Of a DNA stretch of 47,965 nucleotides, positions 16,919 through 24,927 are shown piece after piece. The DNA lies in contig NZ_LMOL01000006.1 in NCBI RefSeq assembly GCF_001424565.1, positions 43,438 through 91,402 of the forward strand, in the 5' to 3' direction. The notes under the pieces were generated by a model. The model saw only the letters and a list, made by a program, of their open reading frames with translations, ran no database searches and was not told the DNA's origin. The position numbers and the translations under genes were made by a program. The stretch's first letter is position 1. Every line of letters begins with the position of its first letter. This stretch comes from Arthrobacter sp. Leaf141. GTDB taxonomy: Bacteria; Actinomycetota; Actinomycetes; Actinomycetales; Micrococcaceae.

Positions 16919-17541
16919 TTTGGGACGGTCACCTGAGGCTCTTCGATGGAGGCCCGGGTATAGGCCTTGCTGATCAGGGCGATCTGCGCATCCCCGACGA
17001 CTTTGTAGAGCTTACGGACCTGGTCAGGCGTCATCCTGGGAGAAACGACGGCCGCGGCAATGGTGCGGACGTTGATCTCGCGTTCGAAAACGTGCTCGGC
17101 CGCCGCGGCAGCGAGGTTGCGGCACATCTGGTTCACGTCGTTGACGGCCTTGATTTCGAGGCGTTTGCACTTCTCGACGCCATCCGCACGGGCCTGCTTA
17201 GCTGCGGCGTCCGCTTCGGCCTTGAGTTCCTTGCGGACGGCGGTGGAGATGGCTTCCTGCTCTTCGTCGTCCAGGAAGGAGACCCGGATCTCGATCTTGG
17301 ACGCGTCGATCTGAATATAGAGATCGTCTATCTCCTGGCGGAGCTTCTCTGACGGGTCGCCGCCCATGGACCGGTCTTCCTCCGGGATCTCCGCCTCTGC
17401 CCGGAGCTTAGCCTGCAGGACGTCGATCTCGGCCATGAGATCCATCCGTCCATACAGTGTGACGGCGCGTTCGGTGCGCTGCACGGAGTCGATCCAGTCA
17501 TCCAGGTTGAAGTCGGGTGTTGCCGTTGTTGTGCTGGTCAT
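16873..17541 (-). CDS. Tail assembly chaperone, unshifted (G-type) product
   Basis: 222 aa, acidic and helical. It has a conserved-looking core FNLDDWIDSVQRTERAVTLYG at about 11-31, then a long Glu/Ala/Lys-rich coiled coil (about 37-130) and a C-terminal helical bundle. It lies between the major tail protein and the tape measure, the usual position for tail chaperones. Ribosomes that slip at 16918-16924 make the longer product. A start at 17541 follows AGGTTC. Confidence 0.85.
   Translation of the reverse strand: MTSTTTATPDFNLDDWIDSVQRTERAVTLYGRMDLMAEIDVLQAKLRAEAEIPEEDRSMGGDPSEKLRQEIDDLYIQIDASKIEIRVSFLDDEEQEAISTAVRKELKAEADAAAKQARADGVEKCKRLEIKAVNDVNQMCRNLAAAAAEHVFEREINVRTIAAAVVSPRMTPDQVRKLYKVVGDAQIALISKAYTRASIEEPQVTVPKSSQPSHNDDGLTSS
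16918..16924 (-). promoter_or_regulatory. Programmed -1 frameshift slippery site
   Basis: On the minus strand the zero frame reads GTC CCA AAA TCG, so the heptamer C CCA AAA fits X XXY YYZ exactly. After a -1 slip the next codon is ATC and the downstream zinc-ribbon frame stays open for 115 codons. AGCCC (16910-16906) can pair with GGGCT (16890-16886), a 5-bp stem starting 7 nt after the site. ATCGTC/GACGAT can also pair across the same region. Confidence 0.85.
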
Positions 17542-17589
17542 GCTGAACCTCCAAGGTTTTTAGCGTGGGGGCAAGGTTTTGGGTGGAGC

Positions 17590-17627
17590 GCCGGCCGGAT
17601 GGAACCTTGGAAAACCATCCGGCCGGC
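17590..17627 (-). terminator. Hairpin between major tail protein and chaperone genes
   Basis: A perfect 13-bp inverted repeat (GCCGGCCGGATGG / CCATCCGGCCGGC) with a 12-base loop. It follows the major tail protein stop by 8 bases. No T-run follows, so it is more likely a partial terminator or mRNA-stabilising hairpin that keeps major tail protein levels above those of the downstream genes. Confidence 0.5.
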
Positions 17628-17634
17628 AGTCTGT

Positions 17635-18150
17635 CTACGCGACGACGATGCTTCGCTGTACGTAGGCCTGGGGGGCGAATACCTGCTTGAACTTCTCGTA
17701 CCCGGCGGTGGCGGGGGAGAGGATCTGCTGGTCATGGGTCAGGAACTCGCCGGCCTGCAGCTCATCCCCGACCTTCACCGGAGTGTTCTCCTGGTCTTCG
17801 TCGTCCCCGATCTGTCCGATGCGCTGCACCAGATAGCCGGAGATGTCCTTGCCGTCGAACGTGGTCCACGCGACGTCGTCAACGTCGTTCTTGAACCGGA
17901 AGAAGTCCATCTCGGCGGCGACGGTTGCCAGACCTGGCGCGGAAGTCTCGATCTGTGCGCACAGGCCCGGGTCCGTGATGGACGCGTTGCCGGTGATACC
18001 GAACTGGAAGTTGGCGGCGGTCACGCGGCACGTGATGTTGATGCCGGCGTCCACTTCGGTCTTTTTGATGGCATTGAGGTTGGCAATGCTCGGGACCCAC
18101 CACAGTGCACGGTTGGCGGTGTTGAGCATTTTTGGACCTTGAGGGGCCAT
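17635..18150 (-). CDS. Major tail (tube) protein
   Basis: 171 aa. Its size, position before the chaperones and the beta-rich sequence (INITCRVTAANFQFGITGN at about 38-56; FFRFKNDVDDVAWTTFDGKD in the middle) fit the tail tube protein of siphoviruses. The C-terminus (about 145-171) forms a final beta element. It starts 2 bases after the small gene 18153-18425. Confidence 0.8.
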   Translation of the reverse strand: MAPQGPKMLNTANRALWWVPSIANLNAIKKTEVDAGINITCRVTAANFQFGITGNASITDPGLCAQIETSAPGLATVAAEMDFFRFKNDVDDVAWTTFDGKDISGYLVQRIGQIGDDEDQENTPVKVGDELQAGEFLTHDQQILSPATAGYEKFKQVFAPQAYVQRSIVVA

Positions 18151-18152
18151 GG

Positions 18153-18425
18153 TCAGTTACCTGCTTTCGATGAGGGGGTTTCGACCAGGTTCGGGAACCG
18201 TCCGTCAAGGTGTGACACGGGCACCTTGTGCGGAAGCTTCTTTCCGGTCTCTTTGTCGTAGGCCGGGACCCGGCCGCGTTTTGCTTGAGGCGTCCCGTCG
18301 CCGGTGCCGGCGAGCGCGAGCGCTGAGCTTTCTCCGGTGTTGAGGTCGGCCTCGTTGGTGAGTCCGGCGCTGGTCAGTTCCTGGCGGGCCTGGTCAGCGG
18401 GAGGTGTTCTGTTGGTGGGTGGCAC
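18153..18425 (-). CDS. Small tail-region protein, unknown
   Basis: 90 aa with a GTG start preceded by AGAAGGAG at 7 bases. It is hydrophilic and likely disordered in the N-terminal half, with a basic KRGRVPAYDKETGKKLPHKV segment at about 49-68. It lies between the tail terminator-like protein and the major tail protein. No family recognised. Confidence 0.7.
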   Translation of the reverse strand: MPPTNRTPPADQARQELTSAGLTNEADLNTGESSALALAGTGDGTPQAKRGRVPAYDKETGKKLPHKVPVSHLDGRFPNLVETPSSKAGN

Positions 18426-18449
18426 GGTGGAACTCCTTCTGGGTGGTGG

Positions 18450-18875
18450 TTACCGGCCCGCGAAGAGGACCAGTTCATCGACCGCGAAGAGCGGCGATCC
18501 GATGTCGGGGATAATGACGTCGAAATCCGTTCGGATGTCCTGCAGCGCTTCGTGCCGGAGTGGGGCACAGGTCCAGCCCGGGATCTGGAGTCGGGCGCCG
18601 ATGAGTGCACGCCTGGTGAGGCTGACGATGAACAGGACGGATTCGAAGGAAAGCCCGGCATAGGTGAGTTTGAAGCGGAGCTCCAAGGTGTCGGTGCTGG
18701 CAACCGGGGCGGCGGATGTTTCCTGGCCGGCGTTGCCGCCGATCAGGATGTAGGGGTAGTCGGCGGACTCTGGTGTTCCGGTGATTGCGCCGAAGTGCAC
18801 GGCTGGCCCATCGAGGACGGCTTGCGCTACGGCCCGCAGGCGGGCCTCCAGCGCCTTGTAATGTTCCTCAGCCAT
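18450..18875 (-). CDS. Tail terminator-like protein
   Basis: 141 aa of alpha/beta character. The N-terminal helix (LEARLRAVAQAVL) is followed by strands with YPYILIGG at about 40-47 and a CAPLRHEALQDIRTDFDV segment at about 103-120. Size and place between the HK97-gp10-like gene and the major tail protein match the tail terminator that caps the tube. It overlaps the gene upstream by 8 bases. Confidence 0.65.
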   Translation of the reverse strand: MAEEHYKALEARLRAVAQAVLDGPAVHFGAITGTPESADYPYILIGGNAGQETSAAPVASTDTLELRFKLTYAGLSFESVLFIVSLTRRALIGARLQIPGWTCAPLRHEALQDIRTDFDVIIPDIGSPLFAVDELVLFAGR

Positions 18876-19257
18876 CCAGGTTCACCCCGGGGAGCTTTGA
18901 GAGCGCCTCCTCGAAGCGTGGGGCTTCGGCCTGCAGCGCGAGCAGCGGGTCCGGGACGCTGCCGCCGCCGCCCCGGGAGCCGCCATGGATGGCGACCCCC
19001 ACCAGGTCGGCGATGCCTTCGTTTTCGAGGAAGGGGGAGATCTCGGCCTCTACCGCGTTTGCCGTGACGTTCCGGTTGTATCGGATGTCACGGATGCCCT
19101 TGAAGTGCTCGGAGCTGCGGAAGTCCTTCTGGATCTGCTGTTTGATGTTCAGGGCGCCCTTGGACACCACCTGACCTACGTCTTTCAGCAGCTCGTCAGA
19201 TGATGCAGCCTGGAGCGTCTTGGTCAGCTCGTTCAAACCGGTTACTTCGGTGCTCAA
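18868..19257 (-). CDS. HK97 gp10-like head-tail connector/minor tail protein
   Basis: 129 aa. The start is TTG at 19257, giving a TTGA overlap with the previous stop, with GAGGAG 8 bases upstream; no ATG lies in a suitable place. The sequence starts STEVTGLNELTKTLQAAS and contains KGALNIKQQIQKDF (about 31-44), the pattern seen in HK97-gp10-type neck proteins. A Gly-rich loop (GGSRGGGGS) is near residue 92. It joins head and tail. Confidence 0.7.
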   Translation of the reverse strand: MSTEVTGLNELTKTLQAASSDELLKDVGQVVSKGALNIKQQIQKDFRSSEHFKGIRDIRYNRNVTANAVEAEISPFLENEGIADLVGVAIHGGSRGGGGSVPDPLLALQAEAPRFEEALSKLPGVNLDG

Positions 19258-19652
19258 GAGGTCAGCTCCTCGACTCTGGATCGTTGCGCGGTCGCGTAGG
19301 TCTTGTTGAACAGCTCGGTTACCCGGAAGGTCCGGCCGATCAGTTGGGGGTCTTCCGGGGCAGCGGTGACTTTGACGACGTCGTTGATCTTGAAGGGCCC
19401 TGCCCCTACCGGGGTCTTCCACACGGTGTCCTGGGCGGTGAATTCGTGTTCGCCGGCTTCGGACTCTGTGGATTGGGCCACTGTCTGCTGGAACTCACAC
19501 CGCCCGACGTAGATCTCGTCCATGGCCCGGGTCACTTTGCCGTTGGCCGGGTCCGTGGTCTTAGCGCCGGGCCGGTGGACCGTGCAGCGGTCGATCATGC
19601 GGGCCTTCGCCCGTCGGCGGCCGCGCGCGAGCGCGGCGCGGGCGGCCCTCAC
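19254..19652 (-). CDS. Head-closure/connector protein (DUF6093-like)
   Basis: 132 aa. A strongly basic N-terminus (about 1-20, RAARAALARGRRRAKAR) precedes a beta-rich domain with VGRCEFQQTV (about 48-57) and GPFKINDVVKVT (about 84-95). This pattern is typical of actinophage head-closure proteins placed after the gp6-like adaptor. It overlaps both neighbours by 4 bases. Confidence 0.7.
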   Translation of the reverse strand: MRAARAALARGRRRAKARMIDRCTVHRPGAKTTDPANGKVTRAMDEIYVGRCEFQQTVAQSTESEAGEHEFTAQDTVWKTPVGAGPFKINDVVKVTAAPEDPQLIGRTFRVTELFNKTYATAQRSRVEELTS

Positions 19653-20242
19653 AGTCCACCTGCCACGGTCGGGCCGGCGCCGAAGCGCTTGGCGAGTCGT
19701 TCGCGCGTGCGCTCCGGCAAAGTCATTTCAGTGACGGCTTCAACTTCGTCCCCGGTGGCGTACGCTTCGCGGAAGTCATCGATACCCACCGATGAAATCC
19801 GGCCGTTGTTCAGGGCGAGGCTGTCAGCGCCGTCCTGAGCGGCCAGCTCGGCGGCGATGACCATCCGGGCCACCAGATCCTTGATGTCGGCAGGAACGGC
19901 CGGCAGGCCGTGCGTGTAGTCCACCGTGACGACTTCCAGACCCCGTTGGGACCAGCCGTCGGCGCGGTGAATCCCGGCGGTGAGCCGGGTCCAGCCAATC
20001 AGGGGGACTCCGCCGATGGTGACGGAGTGGATCTCCGAGATTGGCAGCCCGGGCAGGCGGAGGATCATGGCCGGCATCGCTGTCAGCTCAACCACTGAAC
20101 GGCGGCGGAGAATCGGTGACCTGGCGGCGTCCGTGACAGCCTCGGAAGCGGTTGCAATGAATCTGGCCACACGTGGACGGTTCACGTCCAGGTCTTCCAG
20201 TTCGTAGGATGCGAGATCTTCGGGCGTGATCAGGTTGGCCAC
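19649..20242 (-). CDS. Head-tail adaptor (gp6-like)
   Basis: 197 aa. A helical N-terminus (ITPEDLASYELEDLDVN) is followed by a beta hairpin region (VELTAMPAMILRLPGLPISE) and a helix bundle (DLVARMVIAAELAAQDGAD at about 121-139). This is the usual build of the portal-adjacent adaptor in HK97-type heads. It follows the 170-aa protein at 20258. Confidence 0.75.
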   Translation of the reverse strand: MANLITPEDLASYELEDLDVNRPRVARFIATASEAVTDAARSPILRRRSVVELTAMPAMILRLPGLPISEIHSVTIGGVPLIGWTRLTAGIHRADGWSQRGLEVVTVDYTHGLPAVPADIKDLVARMVIAAELAAQDGADSLALNNGRISSVGIDDFREAYATGDEVEAVTEMTLPERTRERLAKRFGAGPTVAGGL

Positions 20243-20257
20243 CAGGTCACCTCCTCT

Positions 20258-20770
20258 CTACTTTTCCGGAGCGGTGGTTTCCGCGTCCGCGGTTGCGGCT
20301 TCCGGGTGAGGTGGGACATCGAGCGGGGACGGGCCCGTTTCGGCTCCGTCCTTGCCGGCGGGGATGACCTGCAGCACGGAGCTGTCCAGGTCGGCATCCT
20401 CGCTGGGAGCCTCCTGAGGGCGCTCTGCGAACAGTTCACGGATCTCGCCCTGCTTCAGGCCGGTCAGGTCGTCCTCCGTCTTGCCGTTGGCAAGGGCGTA
20501 GGCAACCCACTCTTCGCGGCTGGCGTTGCCGCGGGGGCGGCCGTCCGCTGTCGGCTGGGCAGTCAAGTCAGCGACGCTGTTGCCGACGGGAAGGACCAGG
20601 CCGGGTGCCACCTCGGGGTTGAGGATCACAATGGCCGGGTCCGGGGTGACCAGCGCCGTTTCCGGTTCGCCGGCCGCCAGGAAGGCGTAACCGTCACGGA
20701 CCAGGCTGCGGGCCATGTCAGTGGAGACGTCCAGCGGGACGCCGGAGGGGCCTACCACGCGGGGGCTCAT
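20258..20770 (-). CDS. Capsid-adjacent protein, unknown
   Basis: 170 aa, starting in an ATGA overlap with the capsid stop. The N-terminal 35 residues look ordered (VGPSGVPLDVSTDMARSLV), and about 80-110 resembles a small helical Rho-N/HeH-like fold (EEWVAYALANGKTEDDLTGL). The C-terminal 55 residues are acidic, Pro-rich and disordered. It could be a head decoration or head-tail joining accessory; no firm family. Confidence 0.65.
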   Translation of the reverse strand: MSPRVVGPSGVPLDVSTDMARSLVRDGYAFLAAGEPETALVTPDPAIVILNPEVAPGLVLPVGNSVADLTAQPTADGRPRGNASREEWVAYALANGKTEDDLTGLKQGEIRELFAERPQEAPSEDADLDSSVLQVIPAGKDGAETGPSPLDVPPHPEAATADAETTAPEK

Positions 20771-21618
20771 GCTGCGGTCCAGTGCGCGACGGCCGTCGGA
20801 CGGAGAACCTTGCCGCCGTAAACGTGGAGGCCACGCAGACGGTCAGCAAACTTGTTCTGCGCCCGCATGGGCTCGGTCTTGTCGATCTGGGACACGTAGG
20901 CCAGCGCCGACTTGTGGTAGGCCACGATGGACGGGCGGCTGACCGTGGGCAGGTTCTCGGAGCCGAAGCCGTCGAAGCCAAGGATGCGCGGAAGCTGTGC
21001 TTCCTGCAGGCCCTTGGTGGTGCCGGAGGTGTTGGCCTGCATCAGCTTGGAGTCGTTCTCTTCCAGCAGTGCAGTGAACTCGGCGTTGGCCACGAAGATG
21101 CGGTCACCCTGGGGGACCTTGGCCTTGTTGAGCTGCTTGCGCAGGTCGCGGATGACGTTCCACGCGGTCTTACCGTCGATGGCCGGGGCCCCTACGGCCG
21201 TGCCGGTGCCCTGCAGGAACAGGAGGGCAGCGAGCCAGCGGTCTGAGTCCTCCACCAGGCCCGCAGCTGCGGAGTCCGTGTAGGGGGTCAGGAGCCGCGT
21301 GAACGCCTGGGCGGCGTCGATGTCATCGACGTAGAAGTCGAAGTTCTTCTCCTGGTCGATGCGCAGCTCAATGGTCGTGTCCGTGATGTCGTCCGGGGCG
21401 GTCGTGCGGGGGAGTGTGCCACCGCTGCCGTCCGGAAGAGCGCCGGCCTTGTAGTCCTTGATCTGGACGTCAACGACGCCGGTGATCTTGACGGTGTTGC
21501 CGGCCTTGACCTCGCCCTCGTACTCGCGGTTTGCGAGCCCGGCGAAGATGGCCTTTTCCCGGAACGCGGTGAGGATCTTCGAAGACCACACCGTGGGGAT
21601 GAAATTGGCAATTGCCAT
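20767..21618 (-). CDS. Major capsid protein
   Basis: 283 aa. The start MAIANFIPTVWSSKILTAF, the VKAGNTVKITGVVDVQI strand near 37-53, the DIDAAQAF segment and the C-terminal YVSQIDKTEPMRAQ region are typical of the short HK97-fold major capsid proteins of actinophages (P22-coat-like class). There is no N-terminal delta domain, which agrees with a separate scaffold gene upstream. It assembles the icosahedral head. Confidence 0.9.
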   Translation of the reverse strand: MAIANFIPTVWSSKILTAFREKAIFAGLANREYEGEVKAGNTVKITGVVDVQIKDYKAGALPDGSGGTLPRTTAPDDITDTTIELRIDQEKNFDFYVDDIDAAQAFTRLLTPYTDSAAAGLVEDSDRWLAALLFLQGTGTAVGAPAIDGKTAWNVIRDLRKQLNKAKVPQGDRIFVANAEFTALLEENDSKLMQANTSGTTKGLQEAQLPRILGFDGFGSENLPTVSRPSIVAYHKSALAYVSQIDKTEPMRAQNKFADRLRGLHVYGGKVLRPTAVAHWTAA

Positions 21619-21657
21619 GTTGTTCTGCTTTCTGTGCGTTTGGCGGTCGGCGCGGTA

Positions 21658-22395
21658 TTACGCCTTGACGCGTCCCTCGTCGTACGCCTTGGCGATCTGC
21701 GCCGGCGTCATTTTTTCGAGGTCTGCTGCGGTCAACTTCGTCTTCGGCTTGGGCTTGCCCCGGGCCGAATCGAACTGGGTTGTGCCGCCTTGCGCGGCCA
21801 GATACGGGTTCTCTTCAAGGAGCGCCGAAATTGCTTCGGCAATGGCGTCCTCGTCCACCTCGCCGTCCTCATCCACCTCGAGGGAATCGAGGTCGATCAG
21901 CTTGACGGCGAGCGCGGGATTGGCGAGTTTCCCGGCTGCAGCAGCTTTCACTTCTGAGCGGAGGATTCTCTTGTTTGCGGCGTCGGTGGCCGCGGTGTGT
22001 CCTTCGAGGCGGGCGGCGGCCAGGGCCTGCTCTTCAGCGGGCTTGCCGGCGCTCTCCTTCTCGGCCTTCAGCCGGGCTGCCTCCGTCGCGGATGCTTTCA
22101 CTTTCGCGTTGGCGGCCTTGAGCTTGGCTTTCATGGCATCCAGCGCCTTCTTGCCCTTGTCCCCAAGGTCCGCAGCGTCCGGGTCCGGGTCAGCGTCCGG
22201 ATCTGCATCGGGATCAGGGTCAGCGTCCGGATCTGCATCGGGGTCCGCATCGGGATCGGGATCAGCGTCCGGGTCGGTTTCCATGACGGCGTTTCCGAAG
22301 GTGAGCCGGTGGAAGTCGATGAGCTGCTGGGCGGCGTCCGTTGCGGACATGTCGATCCCGTGCAGCAGGCGGGGCGTTTCGGTGCTGGACATCAT
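21658..22395 (-). CDS. Scaffold protein with Asp-Pro/Asp-Ala repeats
   Basis: 245 aa from the ATG at 22395 (GGAG 7 bases upstream). Residues 41-74 of this product are a run of DPDA-type repeats. Residues 75-150 are a Lys/Ala/Glu coiled coil, and the C-terminal end (DLEKMTPAQIAKAYDEGRVKA region) is basic and helical, as in scaffolds that bind coat protein through a C-terminal helix. It lies directly before the capsid gene. It directs capsid assembly and is then lost. Confidence 0.85.
   Translation of the reverse strand: MMSSTETPRLLHGIDMSATDAAQQLIDFHRLTFGNAVMETDPDADPDPDADPDADPDADPDPDADPDADPDPDAADLGDKGKKALDAMKAKLKAANAKVKASATEAARLKAEKESAGKPAEEQALAAARLEGHTAATDAANKRILRSEVKAAAAGKLANPALAVKLIDLDSLEVDEDGEVDEDAIAEAISALLEENPYLAAQGGTTQFDSARGKPKPKTKLTAADLEKMTPAQIAKAYDEGRVKA
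22174..22275 (-). repeat. Low-complexity repeat coding Asp-Pro-Asp-Ala units
   Basis: Repeated 6-12 base units (GAYCC/GAYGC codon pairs) encode alternating DP and DA dipeptides in the scaffold protein. The near-identical units suggest length change by slippage. The acidic segment is probably an extended, disordered linker. Confidence 0.7.
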
Positions 22396-22450
22396 GGCGG
22401 TGCTCCGTTTCTCGCGTTGCGCGATCAGGTGTGGACTGGCCGATTGCCGG

Positions 22451-23503
22451 TCAGTTCGTGCGGTAGCGCTGGGTGAATCCCCGGGCGCTGCCAGCAATTG
22501 CCCCGTCCGGCGCTTGGCCGGCGGGAGTGATGTAGCCGTACTCGGTCAGCAGCGCCTTGGCGCGTTCCGGGGAGGCGGCTCGTTTGTAGATCTCTTCGGG
22601 CATCATTCGCTGGCGGATGGAGACGCCGTAGCGTTCGGCGCCCTTGCGGTCCCTGGTCTTCTGCTGGGAGCCCCAGTAGCCGCGGCGTGTGACGCCCTCG
22701 CGGGTGACCTTGGAGCCGCCGGCGGTGGTGTACATGCCCTTGCGGGCGTTGACTACCTGGAAGATGTCCGAGCCGTCGCGGATGGCCTGGGCTCCGGCGT
22801 TAGTGAAGATCCTGTTTTGCTCGGGTTCGGGCAGGGACTGGAAGTACTCGTAAGGGTCCGTCAGGAGATCTCCTGCGGCGTCCTCGCTGGTGGGGATGTG
22901 CCGGCAGTCGCACCCAGGATGCCGGTGGAACCCGGCGTTGGAGCGGTACCACTTCCCGGCGAGGATGGCGCAGCGGGCGCAGGAGGGCGGGTTGAGCATC
23001 CGGACGTACCCCACCCGCTCGTTGCGGGTGGACATGGACACCGAACCGGAGTTCCTGGCCGCGTCGGAGATCTGCACCTGGGACCGGAGCATGAGGTCAT
23101 TCAGGCCCCCGGCCATGGACCTCTCCAGAGTCGCGCCGCCTTTGATGCCCCTTAGGGCGGTGAAGGCCGGCGCCGCTAGCGTGCCTGGAAGGTCCAGCGC
23201 CAGAGCATCAGGGCTGAGCGGGTAGGCCAGCCCCGCGAACCCTTTCGGGGAGACCGCGGGGCCAGCCGTGCTGATGCCCTGGACGGCGAGCGCTGCGGAC
23301 ATGTAGGCCACGCCGTCCTCTGCTGCGGCGAGCTGTGAGGCTGCCACAACGTCCACGGCGTCCGGTAGGCGCTCCGTCCAGGAGGCGAGGATGTTGCGGC
23401 GGTCCACGCCCCGCCAGAGGCTCAGGAGCTTCCCTGCGGCTGCCGCCTGGAGTTCCTTGCCGTAGGCGTAGTGGATTTCCGCCAGCTCAAGCGGCGATGC
23501 CAT
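22451..23503 (-). CDS. MuF-like minor head protein
   Basis: 350 aa. The N-terminal half is Ala-rich and helical. The diagnostic part is at about 170-205: a PPSCARC knuckle, then GKWYRSNAGFHRHPGCDCRH, a Cys/His cluster typical of phage MuF/VG15-type head proteins. The C-terminal 100 residues are basic. Such proteins sit inside the head and may act in maturation or be injected. It overlaps the portal gene by 17 bases. Confidence 0.8.
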   Translation of the reverse strand: MASPLELAEIHYAYGKELQAAAAGKLLSLWRGVDRRNILASWTERLPDAVDVVAASQLAAAEDGVAYMSAALAVQGISTAGPAVSPKGFAGLAYPLSPDALALDLPGTLAAPAFTALRGIKGGATLERSMAGGLNDLMLRSQVQISDAARNSGSVSMSTRNERVGYVRMLNPPSCARCAILAGKWYRSNAGFHRHPGCDCRHIPTSEDAAGDLLTDPYEYFQSLPEPEQNRIFTNAGAQAIRDGSDIFQVVNARKGMYTTAGGSKVTREGVTRRGYWGSQQKTRDRKGAERYGVSIRQRMMPEEIYKRAASPERAKALLTEYGYITPAGQAPDGAIAGSARGFTQRYRTN

Positions 23504-24923
23504 CCGGCATGCCGTTCTGCATTGCCCGCTGGGCTGCTCCCAGCGGGTCCATGGCGGCTTCCTTTTCGATCATCGCCATGACCCGCTTGACTTCCGCCGG
23601 GTCCACCAGCAGCTTTTCCGCGATGTATTCCATGGGGAATCCTGCAGAGCGGAGCTTGGTGGCCACATCAGCCATCTGGGAGTCAGAGCGGTACTGGACG
23701 TTGCCCCAGACCAGCTTGCCGGCGTTTATGGCCACCAGGCGCCGGTCATTGGCGCCCCTGGCTTTCGCCATCAGCCGCATGGTCTTCTTCAGGCCCCGGC
23801 CTGCGTAGGTGATCCGTTCCCCGGTCTTGGAGACCAGGCCGGCCTCTGCGATGTTCAGGGACTCAGCGGCCGTGTTGACCATCTTCGCCACCAAGTAGTG
23901 CGGCGGCGTCCGGGTCTGCGCGGCGATGTGCTCCACCAGCTGGCTGATGACCTTGGAAAACACGTCGAGTGACGCTGCGGTCCACTCTTCGACACTGACA
24001 TCCTTGCCCGGAATCCACAGGATGCGCTCTTTCATGAGCTCATCCAGCTCGACGTCGCGGTAGCCGACTATGGTCGTTCCGTCCGTGTCCAGGATGGGGA
24101 CCTTGGGCAGTTCGGCGCCGGTGATGACCCGGCCGGGCAGGGACGCCTGGTCGAGTCCGTTCAGCAGGTAGGCCCAGATGAGGTTCACGGCGTCCTGAAG
24201 GGCCATGACTCCGGAGATATCCGAGATCGGCTCATCGTCCATCAGGCTCTGGTTGCGCAGCTCGGAGAGCGGGACCTCTCCCAGCGGGTTGGGTTCCACC
24301 GGAGTCTTTTCGTCCCGGAGTTCCCAGCCGTCAGCCAGGTCAGCGGGGCCGGGCCGCTCGTGCCGGTCACGCGAGGTGCTGCGCTTGAACTTGAAGACCT
24401 GCGTGGGCGAGTAAAGGGTGGCGAAGTCCATCTCGTCGTCAGCCCAGACAACCAGGCCGAACCGGTCAATCCCGGTTGCCGGGTCGGTGTCCACGATGGC
24501 GGATTCCGGATGCTCCCACGTCAGCAGCGGCGCACTGTCAGGGCCGGCGCCGGGGTGCACCAGGGAGTACGAGCGTGAGGCGACGCCCTGTAGGAGGAAC
24601 GCTTCAGAAGAACCGGCGTCCCCGTTGTTGGCCAGCCAGTCCTTTTCAAGGTCCTTGTCCACGCCGGTAACCCGGCCGTACGGGCGGAACCCCAACAGAT
24701 TCATGCGTTCCGCCGGGGCCTGGGCGACAGGCCGGCACCAGTTGTCAGAGAATCCCTGGTACTGCTTCAGCACGTGCTCCGCGAACTTGGGAGAGGCGTA
24801 TTGCAGCTTCCCGGTCTCGCCCTTGAAGTACTCGATCTGCTTGCGCATCTCGGGGCGGCGGCCCAGTAGTTCCTTGCTCAGCCGGGCTGTCTTCTGTTTG
24901 GCGCCGTTGAGGTCCAGATCCAT
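23487..24923 (-). CDS. Portal protein
   Basis: 478 aa from the ATG at 24923, which follows GAAGGGGGTGA; longer frames run back into the terminase gene. The protein shows the SPP1 gp6-like portal pattern: YFKGETGKLQYASPKFAEH at about 31-49, long alpha/beta wing, then a helical stem/crown with TRTPPHYLVAKMVNTAAESL at about 334-353 and a C-terminal coiled helix. It forms the dodecameric DNA entry channel and docks the terminase. Confidence 0.9.
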   Translation of the reverse strand: MDLDLNGAKQKTARLSKELLGRRPEMRKQIEYFKGETGKLQYASPKFAEHVLKQYQGFSDNWCRPVAQAPAERMNLLGFRPYGRVTGVDKDLEKDWLANNGDAGSSEAFLLQGVASRSYSLVHPGAGPDSAPLLTWEHPESAIVDTDPATGIDRFGLVVWADDEMDFATLYSPTQVFKFKRSTSRDRHERPGPADLADGWELRDEKTPVEPNPLGEVPLSELRNQSLMDDEPISDISGVMALQDAVNLIWAYLLNGLDQASLPGRVITGAELPKVPILDTDGTTIVGYRDVELDELMKERILWIPGKDVSVEEWTAASLDVFSKVISQLVEHIAAQTRTPPHYLVAKMVNTAAESLNIAEAGLVSKTGERITYAGRGLKKTMRLMAKARGANDRRLVAINAGKLVWGNVQYRSDSQMADVATKLRSAGFPMEYIAEKLLVDPAEVKRVMAMIEKEAAMDPLGAAQRAMQNGMPDGIAA

Positions 24924-24927
24924 GGAC

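Noticed and set aside
22174..22275. CRISPR-like repeat array
   Set aside because: The units are short codon repeats with no spacers; they lie inside the scaffold gene.
21458..23155. A long open frame on the plus strand (565 codons) across the capsid and scaffold genes
   Set aside because: It is antisense to the major capsid, scaffold and MuF-like genes, is Ser/Ala-rich and is explained by the high GC content and the scaffold repeats.
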